From NCBI GenBank assembly GCA_029237695.1, contig CM055279.1:5784323-5848322 (forward strand): a DNA stretch of 64,000 bases, in the 5' to 3' direction. Below, in pieces: positions 45,105 through 55,458 of this stretch. The translations under genes were made by a program, and so were the position numbers. The notes under the pieces were generated by a model that was given only the letters and a program-made list of their open reading frames with translations, searched no databases and had not been told where the DNA came from. This DNA comes from Conchocele bisecta. Lineage: Eukaryota > Mollusca > Bivalvia > Lucinida > Thyasiridae. Within the stretch, counting starts at the first letter, position 1. The number at the start of each line of letters is the position of its first letter.

Positions 45105-45476
45105 TCATTCAATATCCTTCTCCCATGGCCTCAGAACGTCCAAATCCTCATCAGTTAAATGAGGAAACTCTTCCTTTAATTCTTTGCGCAGGTGATTCTG
45201 TCGTTTCTCGAAGCCATGTTTACTTATCCTCGTCTTTTCCTCATATAACGCCAAATATTTCTTCATCCAGGGTCGATAATCGGGATGCATTCGCTTGAAG
45301 TGATTGTTTTTGTGCATCTGAACTCTGTGTTCAGTCGGCGTCCGGAGGTATGGGAGACCGACAGCGTTTCGGATTACGTATGGCTCGGCGATTCCGGAGT
45401 GACCATTTTCTAGAAAGTTATACGCCTCGTCACGCTCCCGGATCACTTCCAGTAAGTTTTCCATACTTTCCTCCAC
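45105..45476 (-). CDS. MRPL47: MRPL47 exon 5 (terminal)
   Basis: Acceptor TTTTGACAG|GTGGAGG. It reads VEESMENLLEVIRERDEAYN and closes with LTDEDLDVLRPWEKDIE and TGA at 45105-45107. The basic stretch HFKRMHPDYRPWMKKYLALY and the HLRKELKEEFPHL end align with the C-terminal region of animal MRPL47. The downstream residues after FPHL are lineage-specific. Confidence 0.95.
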   Translation of the reverse strand: MEESMENLLEVIRERDEAYNFLENGHSGIAEPYVIRNAVGLPYLRTPTEHRVQMHKNNHFKRMHPDYRPWMKKYLALYEEKTRISKHGFEKRQNHLRKELKEEFPHLTDEDLDVLRPWEKDIE

Positions 45477-48400
45477 CTGTCAAAACAGAACGGTGATGGA
45501 AACAATGTACTGTAAATGAAAGACTGGCATGTAAATGAAAGACTGTTGTAAATGAAAGACTGGCATGGTTATCACTAAGCTAATCACCTCGCTGGCAGCC
45601 TTGATAATAAAAGAAGAATTCTGCGGAATCAAATGTCTCGCCTTGTTCCGCCTTGACCTTGACCCTGGGGACCAAGAAAAAAATATTAAAAGTCCTATAT
45701 TCATCTACATATCATAGTATAAAGTTTGATGACTGTAGCTGATAAGGTGTTCAAGTAATGACCGTAACACGAAAACTTAACATTGAAACATTGAATGATG
45801 ACGACGCCGCCGCCGCCGCCGACTCCGGAAAAGCAAAACCTATGTCTCACTTTCCGCTTTCGCGGGTGAGACAAAAACTAGATGGCCGCAGCCGCCATGT
45901 AGCGCCCGCCGAGGCTTTGATGGTACATGTATACCAAAAAACTTTAACCAAAAATTTTAACCCGGACACACGCATGTACGTACATGTACGTACGCCAATG
46001 TGCCGACTACATCGCGCTGTCCGCAAGCGGGTGCGACATGAAAAACGTCAACCAGTTTGTCACACAAACAAGGTACATAAGTCCTCAGTGACCTTGGGCG
46101 ATGAGACGTGGGTCATATGCAAAACGAAGCACCATCCCTACACACACATTGAGGTCAAATATTATCAAAATCGGTGAAGGGGTACATAAGGTATTGACCT
46201 AGATGGCCGCGGCTCACATGTAGCGCCTGACAGTACACAGAAAAACTTTAACCAAAAACTTTAACCAAAAACTTTAACCCGGACGCACGTACAAACGCCA
46301 ATGTGCCGACTATATCGGGCTGCCCGCAAGCGGACGTAACAAAAATGAAAGGTGTTACTTACGTACACACGCACTTGGACTAACGCTATATCCCCTCTTG
46401 CCTATCGACGAGGGGATAATTAAACCAGGGGCTTGTTTCACTAAGATTACGACAATTAAGTAATTAGTATGTGTAAGTGCAAAAATAAAATTTAGTACAA
46501 CAATTGCTCTGATAACCGATGTTTGCATCATATAATCACCGGGTACAATTAAATAATTATTTTGAAATGTACATGTTGGTGTAATATGATAGCATAAGTA
46601 AACCATGTGAGTGTGTAAAATAATTTCATAGACATCTTCATAAAAACAAAGTTTAGTGAAACTGGTCCCATGTGAGCAATGTTATGCCAATATTTGTTGC
46701 TATGTAAAATGCCAGCATATGACTTGATATTAACCTGTTCACCACTAAGTAACTAGAATGGATTTTCATACGTTATTTTGCCACCAATCCAATTGTCACA
46801 AAATGATTTTCAGACTAGTCCATTTATGAAAAGGGGGTGTTTTTGTTCTCGAATATATGAAAATTACTTGCAAACAGTGCAGATCCTGATGAGACGGCTC
46901 GTCACGAGCCGGCTCATCTGGATCTACACTGTTTGCCAATACCACTATACAGGCTTGTGATGTTGGAAGGGTTAAAGGCACCGTGTGTCAGATGATGTCT
47001 CAGATATACAGTGTGTGGTTTACATATAGCAAGCAATCGCACAATTTAATTTGATGAAATTTCCAAAAACATGCGTTATATTCAAGTAGATACTATCAGA
47101 ACGTGTGATAAACAGGGGAGGCAATTTCACATTTCTTTAAAGGCACGTAACTTGGTCTTACGCTCATATTTTGGGCAACTCATAGCTAAAATCGGGTACA
47201 GAAATATGATACAAATCAACACTGAAAATATTTTACTAAACTGTTTCATAACTTTCTGTGCATCTCTGAGACATAGAGTACGAGAACCAAGTATGAGCAT
47301 TTTATGGAGAAATACATGTACTCAGTTTCCAACATGCCGCACTCAAACTACAACTCTATAAAAAAAATCTCTACTGAAATTCAAGCAGTCTGATTGACTG
47401 AGATTGAGCCCAGCTCAGCCTCGACCAATCAAACTTCCTGATTTTGACATGGACATTTTTTATATTCCTTCAACTTTCATGGAGAAATACGCACCTTCTC
47501 CATACGTTCGGGAGACGGAATATGGAGGTCCTGGTTACTATACCAGTCGTCCATAGACATCAACTGGTTACGCTCCTTCAACAGGATATACCTACAACAG
47601 GTATGGCCCAATTACAGGTAGAGCCCAATTACAGGGACAGACCAACTGTAGCCTATTTCACAAACATTGCAAAGTATACTTAATATCTAGCAAACTATAC
47701 TTTGAGGGAGAAAGTTTCAATTTAAGAATAAATTTATTATTTTTTATTATACTGAATTTATTACATTATCACAGCCATTTTGGCTGTGATAATGTAATAA
47801 ATTCAGTATAATAATAATAAAAAAACATTTAATAAAAAAAAAAGAGAAAATTCTGCATACTTTTAATCATCAAATATATGCAGTCGTTAGTTCTATATGA
47901 AATAATGCATTTCGTGAAAAATAAATTATTACTCCCTCAAAGTATACTTTGCTAGAAAAGTATAGTATACTTTGCAATTTTTATGCAATCTGCAAAAGGA
48001 GGGCTGTTTTTCAGACAAAAAAGTATGTCTCCCCCCACACCAACACTGCATGTTATCGGGACTTGGAAAATTAGAATTTAAGGCAAGAACAGCATATATG
48101 TAGCTACCTTTTCTTTCTGCGTATTAAAGTTAGCTGTATATTGGTAGATAATAAAATAAAAAGAGACACCATATGCAATTTTCACTTGTCAAGGGCCATA
48201 ACTCTGCCAATACTACATGAATCCGCATCAAAAACCCCAGGTGCACAACTGCACATTCCGGTAATTTCGCAACTCTAACTCAAATACTTTTGGAAATACG
48301 CGTGATTTGTGATGAAATTTGTGATGCCGACAAAATTGCCTATTTTCTCTAAGTCAAGGGTCATAACTCCATCCTTACTGGATGATTCTGCAAAGAAAAC

Positions 48401-51400
48401 CCCAGGTGCACAACTACACATGCTGATTAACATTCCTATATATTTTCATGCCTGTAACTCAAATACTTTTTGAGTTACCGGCGACTCAAGTTAAAAATCA
48501 GCACTTTTCACTAAGTCAAGGGCTATAACTCCGTCCATACTCTATGAATCTGCATCAAAATCACAAGATGCACAGCTCTGATAAACATTCCGATTATGTT
48601 TCACTTTCACTAAATCAAGGGCCATAACTCGTGAATACTAGATGAACCCGTATCTAAAACCCCAGGTGCGCAACTTCACATGATAACACATATTCCTATA
48701 AGGTTTCATGACTGTAGCTCAAATAGTTTTTCAGTTATGTGCAAAATAAGTTGAAAATCGCCACTTTTCACTAAGTCAAGGGCCATAACTCTGCGAATAC
48801 TGGATGAATCCCCATCTAAAATCCAGGTGTGCAACTTCACATGATGACAAATATTCCTATATATGACTAGGTCAAATAGTTTTTCAGTTATGTGTAACAC
48901 AAGTTCAAAATCGCCACGTTTCACTAAGTCAAGGACCGTAACTCTGCGAATACTGGATTTTATGGGTATCGGTTAAACCGTTTGGAGAAGTTTGACTGTA
49001 AATGTGGTTACCACAACTTGTGAAGGTCTTCATTGCTTTTGATCCTCAGCTCGTCCAGTCTCCATGGCCTGCCTGTAAATGTTTATCCCAATTCATGTTG
49101 AATACGCCTATACAGGGTATGGGCAAATTGAAAATAATTTTCGCTATTATTCTTATTTCTTCTTTTAAAAAAGTACATGTTGTGACCACTCATCTGAACA
49201 GTCTCGACGAAACGGTTCCAATGAGTGGTAACAATATATATTATTACCTAACTCCCTATATAAGCTGATATTACATATTTTTTACTAATTTCTACGAAAT
49301 AGTTTCACATGCCTCGACAATAGTTCCGCATGCCTGTGTAGATTCTGGTGTACACAAAACTCATAAGCCCCATTTCTCCAGTCACAGCCACAATTTGGGA
49401 TGGTAAAGCCAAAGAGCATACCAGGTTTCACAATATTTCGTGTTACTTGCTGTGATTGGAGAAATGGGGCTTATGGGTGTTGCAACCAGTGTAGAACCAG
49501 ATCAGCATGTGAACCAGGATCCGCACTGTTCACTATTCATTCCATCAATGAAACACCCGTCTACGAAGAAATATAGTTCGTTATCCGGCTACAGGAGTGT
49601 GCTATTTAATCAGGAATTACACTGGTCACAAACCCCATAAGCCCCAAGTATTACGTCCCAGGTTTTACTTACCAACGTAAATTGTATCCGAGTTTGCTTG
49701 CTCCATGCTATCAAAGAATTCTCCCATATCTCGACATGCGGGAGTGGTATGGATGCTTCTGGCCTGGACTTGTACCCTGTAGATAATTTAAGGGGTCAGT
49801 GCAGGTTCGTCGTTAACAATTTCGTTCAGGGATCACAAAAAAATCTGCATGATTCTACACTGCCTGAAATTTAGGGGTTATCTGGATCCAGGATTTCCCC
49901 TAAATTTCAGGCAATTGTAGAACGCCCTAGTACTAGACTTTCATCATCCCCTAGTGAAATCCCATGTAAAAATCATGTGAAATTTACAATTTTAACTGAA
50001 TTGCAACATCGCCAGCTAAATATGTGAGATATCGAACGCAGACATCATAAATAACAAATAGATATCTACATTAGTCGTCATATCGAACCTTCTCTCATGA
50101 ACATTCAATGTATATTTTAATTGTTGGGATTACACTAGTGTTTGATGAGCAAACATAGCGTGTTCCCATGGCAACTACAACATCGGCAACTAAAAACGTA
50201 AGATATCAAATGCAGATACATTATATTAATAATCTATTCCGTGTTTAGCCGTAAACGTTTGACGTCATACTTAGAAATAGTTGTGTTTTACATGGGTTAC
50301 ACTAACGGAGGACTATGGAATCCCTACTGTTCACCCTCCCCTAGGGTAACCGGGGTAACAGTAGGGGGTTCCACAATTCTGTTACATGTCGCCCAAAAAT
50401 GTCCAATCTCAAAGTAAAAATGTGACCTTGGCACAACACTAACATGGCATATTACCGATTGCGCTAACCGGACAACCGTGTGTTTTTTACCAATGTGACC
50501 CGGGTTCGATCCTCGGCTGGGGCAGTACATGTATACAAGACCAGACAAGTGGGTTTCCTCCCACATTAGGGTCACCCTTACTCCTCCACATGTGCCAGCA
50601 AAAGGATTTGTATAAGTTTGTTTTGAATTTTTGTAAAATAAACTAGAAATGTGGCCTGTCGGCACACGAATGCCCCTGTTGGAAGCCAAAGAAATGAAGC
50701 ACATTTGAAAACACAGAGGGCCAGACTTTTCATAGCATGAAAGCAGACCATCACAGCAATGGGTGTGTGAAATATCGAGCAGATCCATGCAAGGAAACGC
50801 ACCAAGTTTGGAACGCACCAAGTATGTGACGAGCGTTAAGGTTTTGAACGCACCAAGTATGTGACCTTCACCCTGGGCTTAGCGGGAGCAGGATGATTGT
50901 AGGGTGGTAGAGGACCATTAGAGCAATGTGTGTGTGAAATATCAAGCAGATCCGTGTAAGGAAACAGCAATTATAAGACATTAACACTAGCGTTAAGGTA
51001 TCGGGACGGATGTACGGGACGCACGGACGCAGGTAACACTATAAATTTAACCCCCTCACCATTCGGTGGCGAGGGCATAATAAAGTACGAGTAGATTCTG
51101 GTATGCGGTCAAGTCGGATCACATTCTCGGCCCAAGAGTAAGATCAAGTCACCTCGTACCAGCAGGGATTGCTCTGGCGATCGCCATTTTCGCAATTGGC
51201 GATTAAACAAAAACAATTGGCGATAAAAAATTACAATTTTCGAAAAAATAAATAAATGTGGTCCGAGGTGACCATAAATATGGTCCGACTTGACTGGCAA
51301 GTATCACAGGTGGAAGACTCGGACCTATGACACCAAAAAAATGCCTATTAAAAAAATCCCATTACCCCACCCACTTGGTCTCGTACAGTACATAACGTTA

Positions 51401-52501
51401 ATTCAAGGTGAGCATAAATAGCGCTATTATAGAAAGAGCCCTCTTTTTTCCGGCTCGCACAAACACAATAAACATCGATTAAATGTATGAAATATGTCTC
51501 TGGCAATCGATAAAGGTATTAGGTGTGTGAATATACTCACTTCAAATCGCTGTTTCAAGTATTTATTGAGTTATTCGCGTTTTGATTACCCCATCCAAAG
51601 CGAAAGTTGCGTGTACGAAGAATCTCACACAGAATCGGAGGCCGTCCGGCTGGATTATCGGTCATATTTGGCCGATAGCTGATCGCCAGCTCAAACTAAA
51701 GTCGTGCACCATGATCATATACATTAGAGACTCCAACCATACAAAGTTCGTCCAATTGTGATCGTTCGCCGATCTAAAAAACCCTTTTTTCTATAATTTC
51801 GTTCATTATCTGGAACTGGGTCAATGCACTATCTTCCATAATACAACCACCGAAGCGTCTATGTAAGAACATCTCTGATTGATTAAACCTAAAATTAGAC
51901 GCGAGGACTTTCCCTTTTCAGGGTTTCCGGAAGACATAATCTGATAGTACGCGAATCATGAAAGAAAGTCAATAAAATTAGAAAAAAGTGTTTTTTAGAT
52001 CGGCGAAGATCGGTGAGATTCTTTCGTACACGCAACTTTCGCTTTGGATGGGGTAATCAAAACGCGAATAACTCAATAAATACTTGAAACAGCGATTTGA
52101 AGTGAGTATATTCACACACCTAATACCTTTATCGATTGCCAGAGACATATTTCATACATTTAATCGATGTTTATTGTGTTTGTGCGAGCCGGAAAAAAGA
52201 GGGCTCTTTCTATAATAGCGCTATTTATGCTCACCTTGAATTAACGTTATGTACTGTACGAGAACAAGTGGGTGGGGTAATGGGATTCTTTTTAATAGGC
52301 ATTTTTTTGGTGTCATAGGTCCGAGTCTTCCACCTGTGGCAAGTATGGGCCGATTTGACCTAGATTCTACATAATTTGGAATGTCACGGTGAACCTGTGT
52401 TTCATTTGGCAAGAGCAGGGCTGTCTACATATGGCGCTTCTCATGCGTGGTAGATGCGCCAGCTGCCGATTCAGGCGCAAAACAAATCGCAAAATATCCA
52501 T
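45105..52501 (-). CDS. MRPL47: Mitochondrial ribosomal protein L47 (uL29m), five exons
   Basis: MRPL47 is the mitochondrial large-subunit protein of the bacterial uL29 family, near the exit tunnel. Exons on the minus strand are 52395-52501, 49673-49776, 49012-49072, 47495-47591 and 45105-45476. All phases agree and the product is 246 residues, close to the animal length of about 250. Recognisable blocks are a basic N-terminal targeting region (residues 1-45), SIHTT...GEFFD (about 43-57), GRPW and LKSNEDLHKLW-like RIKSNEDLHKLW (71-91), YILLKERNQL (92-101), IPSPERMEK (115-123), EESMENLLEVIRERD (125-139) and a basic C-terminal helix region ending KEEFPHLTDEDL. The introns are full of repeats. 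Exon 1 is the least certain. PHB2 lies head to head, 3 kb away. Confidence 0.9.
45607..45873 (+). mobile_element. TCTCGCC hairpin-ended element, copy 2 (MRPL47 intron 4)
   Basis: AGAATTCTGCGGAATCAAATG with TCTCGCC, then TTGATGACTGTAGCTGATAA, a GCC/GAC microsatellite (45800-45820) and the hairpin GTCTCACTTTCCGCTTTCGC/GGGTGAGAC plus AAAA. Same family as 31119-31385. Confidence 0.75.
45880..46330 (+). repeat. Repeated ATGGCCGC...AACTTTAACC segments (intron 4)
   Basis: Two diverged units (about 45882-46030 and 46200-46330) carry AGATGGCCGC, CATGTAGCGCC, AAAAACTTTAACC and CAATGTGCCGACTA. It looks like a tandem pair from a hairpin-type element core. Confidence 0.6.
46430..46668. mobile_element. 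GTTTCACTAA MITE (intron 4)
   Basis: Ends AGGGGCTTGTTTCACTAAG and TTTAGTGAAACTGGTCCC are inverted. The same ends occur at 63590-63831 and in part at 59800-59880. Confidence 0.75.
46860..46960. repeat. Palindromic element GATGAGACGGCTCGTCACG (intron 4)
   Basis: GTGCAGATCCTGATGAGACG and GGCTCATCTGGATCTACACT are inverted around GGCTCGTCACGAGCC. A related copy lies at 54460-54540. Confidence 0.75.
47495..47591 (-). CDS. MRPL47: MRPL47 exon 4
   Basis: A 97-bp exon with acceptor CTGTTGTAG|GT and donor GAGAAG|GTGCGT. The first base completes W91. It encodes YILLKERNQLMSMDDWYSNQ then DLHIPSPERMEK. LLKERN and PSPER are conserved. Phase 2 in, phase 0 out. Confidence 0.93.
47650..47995. mobile_element. 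AAAGTATACTT MITE (intron 3)
   Basis: GTAGCCTATTTCACAAACAT at the left, central palindrome CACAGCCATTTTGGCTGTG, right words TTTGCTAGAAAAGTATAGTA. The centre is interrupted by AT-rich expansion near 47810-47850. Confidence 0.8.
48180..48960. repeat. Tandem repeat, about 150-bp units (intron 3)
   Basis: About five units each with AAGTCAAGGGCCATAACTC, TGGATGAATCC, CCCAGGTGCGCAACTTCACA, ATTCCTATA and TCAAATAGTTTTTCAGTTAT. The unit length is again close to 160 bp. It abuts exon 3. Confidence 0.8.
49012..49072 (-). CDS. MRPL47: MRPL47 exon 3
   Basis: A 61-bp exon with acceptor ATTTACAG|GC and donor TTGTG|GTAACC. It encodes RPWRLDELRIKSNEDLHKL. The KSNEDLHKLW block is the family signature. Phase 1 in, phase 2 out. 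Confidence 0.93.
49155..49240. repeat. Hairpin of the TTATTTCT/GTCTC family (intron 2)
   Basis: TTATTTCTTCTTTTAAAAAA, GTTGTGACCACTCATCTGAA, tip CAGTCTCGACGAAACGG and an imperfect inverse arm. More mutated than the other copies. Confidence 0.65.
49385..49648. mobile_element. TGTGACTGG MITE (intron 2)
   Basis: ACTTGCTGTGATTGGAGAAATGG and AACCCCATAAGCCCCAAG with the usual interior. A second inverted end (CCATTTCTCCAGTCACAGCC) lies at 49370-49390. Its right edge is about 25 bp from the donor of exon 2. Confidence 0.7.
49673..49776 (-). CDS. MRPL47: MRPL47 exon 2
   Basis: Acceptor ATCTACAG|GG and donor GTTG|GTAAGT. It enters in phase 2 and leaves in phase 1. It encodes VQVQARSIHTTPACRDMGEF then FDSMEQANSDTIYV. 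HTT and GEFFD align with the HTT...EEFFD block just after the presequence in animal MRPL47. Confidence 0.9.
50482..50645 (+). mobile_element. SINE body with B-box-like motif (intron 1)
   Basis: GTGACCCGGGTTCGATCCTC GGC resembles a pol III B box, followed by GGTTTCCTCCCACATTAGGG and TGTGCCAGCAAAAGGATTTG. It is the same family as 55075-55318. Its A-box part (ATTGCGCTAACCGG) is inverted, so the head is rearranged. Confidence 0.65.
50645..51085 (+). mobile_element. Hairpin-ended element with ATGCCCC ends (intron 1)
   Basis: Begins ACTAGAAATGTGGCCTGTCG and GCACACGAATGCCCC. Has two partial core units (ACCAAGTATGTGAC, CATTAGAGCAATGTGTGTGA), ACGGACGCAGG and ends CCCTCACCATTCGGTGGCGAGGGCAT-type hairpin plus AA. 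Same class as 14200-14690. Confidence 0.65.
51305..52338. repeat. Long inverted repeat, 324-bp arms (MRPL47 intron 1)
   Basis: The left arm 51305-51628 starts CACAGGTGGAAGACTCGGAC. The right arm 52013-52338 is its inverse, ending GTCCGAGTCTTCCACCTGTG. The arms appear almost identical, differing by a few single bases such as an extra T near 52023. The 384-bp spacer holds a further short inverted pair (GCCGATCTAAAAAACCC and GTTTTTTAGATCGGC). The right edge is 56 bp from the predicted exon 1 donor. Confidence 0.92.
52395..52501 (-). CDS. MRPL47: MRPL47 exon 1 (targeting region), probable
   Basis: ATG at 52499-52501 opens 35 codons, MDILRFVLRLNRQLAHLPRM then RSAICRQPCSCQMKH, with six arginines, no acidic residue after D2 and an amphipathic look, as in mitochondrial targeting peptides. 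It ends CACAG|GTTCAC in phase 2, matching exon 2, which needs phase 2. The donor is weak (GTTCAC), so another exon 1 is possible. The reading continues 9 codons past the donor before a stop. Confidence 0.6.
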
Positions 52502-52612
52502 CGTAGTGTAATCAGCAGGTGAAATTTATATTTTTCTTCCAACTTTCAGAATATATTGTTGTTGTTGTCGGTGGTGTTGGTTTTCTATTGTTGTTGTTGT
52601 TATTATTTTTCC

Positions 52613-52786
52613 GGTCTCACTAAAAAGTGACAAGAACATTATTAGCGACAAGAAGCGACAAGAAGCGTCAAGAAGATAAAAAAGTCAATAAAAGTCAAAT
52701 TAATCACTATTTAATATCATATAATGTAATATAGTAATGTAATGAACCTAACAGAATGACACTTCTTGTCGCTTTTTAGTGAGACC
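52613..52786. mobile_element. MITE with GGTCTCACTAAAAAGTGACA ends
   Basis: Ends GGTCTCACTAAAAAGTGACA and TGTCGCTTTTTAGTGAGACC are inverted. 174 bp, with GCGACAAGAAGCGAC repeats inside. A TTG-rich tract (52557-52600) precedes it. It lies 112 bp upstream of the MRPL47 start codon, so within its putative promoter. Confidence 0.85.
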
Positions 52787-52789
52787 CTT

Positions 52790-53376
52790 ATTTTTCTAGT
52801 AGCGTGAACTATTTTCAAGGTTACCCTGCACTAATATTTTATGGCTGTCAAGCGAGACCCGCGTTTATAGTAAACAAACGATAACTTTAACTTTGTTTGT
52901 CAACCCTACAGTCACAAACAGGTGTTAAAGGTAAATTTATCAGTTGCGTTCTATTTTCTTGATAAATGGTCGAGCTTCTTCCTTCATTAAGATTTGTGGC
53001 ATTGATGCGAGTGCATGGCCTATCGATTAACATTCGAGGGGGTAGAGAAGTCGATACCAACGAGGTTGTTCTAGAGTTTTACATCTAAAAACATTGATAA
53101 AATGTGCCATTGAGGGGGAAGAGAAGACGCCTTCCAAGATGTTGCCCGACAGATCAACTTTCGAAGGTGCAGGTATCATTTTCTGTTTCTGTATCTGTAT
53201 GATTACGACGCATGTACCAAATAATGGTATGTATACTTCGGGAAAGAGTGCTCGGGCCACCTACTGAGAAAAAATCGGGTAGGGTGACTTTGTTGTTATT
53301 GATTTAAAAGTAGTTCCATGAATTAGACTTGATTAATAGCCACAAGTTCGTCTGCAACAAAACGTGAAACAGACGG
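52790..53376. other. No supported feature between the two genes
   Basis: No repeat ends and no exon that I can support. Promoter elements for either gene cannot be pinned down here. Confidence 0.4.
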
Positions 53377-53590
53377 TGTTTATGTGTTTTGCGACCAATG
53401 TTGATCCAGATTAGACTGTGCATCCGCATATTCTGATCAGGATCTGCACTATTTGCCATTTCGTCACTGTGACACCCATCCTGCGTTACACGCAATATAG
53501 ATAGTTATTAGTCTACAGGGTATGCTATTTGATCAGGAGCTGCACTGGTCACAAATCACATAAGCAACAATTTCTTCATTCACAGTCACA
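53377..53590. mobile_element. TGTGACTGG MITE
   Basis: TTTTGCGACCAATGTTGATCC at the left, palindrome GACTGTGCATCCGCATATTC, right end CACATAAGCAACAATTTC. Diverged from the 8032 copy. Confidence 0.7.
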
Positions 53591-53639
53591 TTTACAACCA
53601 TCGACTGTATCTGTGCAGATCAAATGTTCGTCAAGGTGA

Positions 53640-54160
53640 CTTGTTTGTACTGATCATAGTTCAATTCAATTCAATTACACTCAAAACATTGTGTACATGG
53701 CATCATGAGGTTAACTGAAAACAGTGTAATATTAAACGAGACCGAACATTAATAACATAGTAAATAACTATATGTAAATATAAACACATGTATGCGCCAC
53801 TCATCATGAGAAACATAGATTTTGCCTTGGTTACCAGTGAAATCCCAGATCCGTGTCCAAGTGTAATGTCGAGTCGTATACGCTGGGTCGCCTTGTTGGC
53901 GCCGTCTGATAATCTGTGCGATGGTGCTGACCCAGGACTCTGCGATTTAGGCTAGTTTCGAACAAATCCACAATACGATCGAATGATTCTAAGAAACAAT
54001 AGTTGCGGAACCACGTTGTTCTCATGGACCAGGCGTGACTGGTGATCACAAGAACATTACACATGTTATGATTGATTTCCGGTACTGCACGCTTGATGAC
54101 AATGTAAAGAAATATTAGTTCTAGAGTGTCCAGCATTTTGGACACACATCCCACTTCACA
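53640..54160 (-). repeat. Probable LINE 3' region
   Basis: TTCAATTCAATTCAATTACACTC at 53659 looks like the short tandem 3' terminus of a non-LTR element in minus orientation. A minus frame of 107 codons (54154 to 53831) carries FDRIVDLFETSLNRRVLG, without motifs that I recognise. Part of it (ATGAGAAACAT, CCTTGGTTACCAGTGAAAT) recurs inverted at 61380-61560, so it is interspersed. Confidence 0.5.
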
Positions 54161-55074
54161 GGATCGATAATCCTTTGTAATAAAACGTGTTGCTTGGCAT
54201 TGCGTTTGTGATATCTAGTATATCGTGCTGTAGTTATGGGTTCCTTATGATCAGTCCCCATTCAAGAGTTGACCACACGAGCGATCACGAGAAGTATGCC
54301 AAACATATGTAATATGCATTCAAAGGATGTAGGGTTATATGTTGTATATGTCTCTGACCCTTCCAGTACTGGAAATCCTGCTTTGCATTTTTCATACTAC
54401 TTTTTGACTATTTCCTAAATGACAAAATGTGAATATTTAGACGTGAATATTAGTGACAAATGCTGCAGATCCTGATGAGACGGCTCGTTATGAGCCGGTT
54501 CATCTGGATCTACAGCGTTTCATATGGATCTACAGCGTTTACATATGTTGGCTTTCTGGCCTGTAGGGGTGAAATTGCTAAGTGAATAGTTTAAAAAACC
54601 AAGTGTATACTTACATGTAGATGTGTTACTAATACTAGTTCTCATAGTTTCTGGACACATTTTTAAATAAAAACTCACACATCTGCTTAGGTACGATATC
54701 ACATGACTTGCCTATTATATCACATATAGCATTGCATATCATTCCTCCATATTATCTGTTTTATATAATTCGCTATACAATGCATACTCTGACAAAGGCT
54801 GCAATTGGCTACTAGCATAATGTCCCATTTTCTCTATTCTGGTGGCACGGGATAATATTTGATGCTTCTAGCATATGGTTAGCCAGAGACAGTGCCATAC
54901 AACCGACATCACAGATCTAGTAACCGGCGCAAGAAATTTGTGCCGGTTACTAGACGAAAATTGCGTTTATGCCATAGCTCTAAGTAGAACATGTTTCTGC
55001 AACAACTGATCATGTTCTCCAAGGAACAGTGCCATTGCCCGACACACATTCGGATAACTACATTAACATTTATT
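54160..55074. other. No gene; one palindromic element at 54460-54540
   Basis: GCAGATCCTGATGAGACGGC and GCCGGTTCATCTGGATCTAC fold, as at 46860-46960. The rest is without features that I can support. Confidence 0.5.
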
Positions 55075-55318
55075 TAATATACAACGTTTACAAACAAGCG
55101 TGAGAACACCTATACAAATGATTTTGTTGGCACAAATGAAGGCATAAAGGGGTCGTTAATGTGGGAGGAAACTGGAGTACCTGGAGGAAACCAACTTGTC
55201 CGATCTGGCGACCGCCACACAATGTCATATACTGCCCCGGCTGAGTATCGAACCAGGGAAAGCATTGTTCATTGGTGAAAAGCGCGCTCGTTACCGATTG
55301 CGCTAACTGACAACCCAA
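55075..55318 (-). mobile_element. tRNA-derived SINE upstream of PHB2
   Basis: In minus orientation GTTAGCGCAATCGGTAACGA is an A-box-like motif and CTGGTTCGATACTCAGCC a B-box-like motif. The body has GGAGTACCTGGAGGAAACC in reverse (plus strand) and an AT-rich tail near 55075. It ends about 187 bp before the PHB2 start codon. Confidence 0.75.
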
Positions 55319-55452
55319 TAATTACTTTTCGGACTATCCTTGTCCATATTGGTGTTATCATACCTTGAGATGGATATATTTTCGAAATTATCGTCGTGGT
55401 CGCACCGGTTTACCGCACGCGGGATTTGGCGAGAATTTGCGTGAATTCACCA

Positions 55453-55458
55453 CACGTG
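55453..55458 (+). promoter_or_regulatory. CACGTG E-box in the PHB2 upstream region
   Basis: A palindromic CACGTG lies 47 bp before the start codon, followed by GCCATTTTC, which contains a YY1-like core. No TATA box is seen. Whether either motif acts is inference. Confidence 0.35.

Noticed and set aside
45080..45298. Plus-strand frame overlapping the last exon of MRPL47
   Set aside because: It is the antisense shadow of a well-supported exon.
45758..46177. Plus-strand frame of 139 codons starting in a GAC/GCC microsatellite
   Set aside because: It starts in a hairpin-ended element and runs into the adjacent repeat within an MRPL47 intron. No domain is seen.
49673..49776. Alternative frame in exon 2 of MRPL47 that joins directly to the terminal exon in phase 0
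   Set aside because: It gives a peptide without family resemblance, whereas the other frame carries SIHTT and GEFFD and fits exons 3 and 4 in phase.
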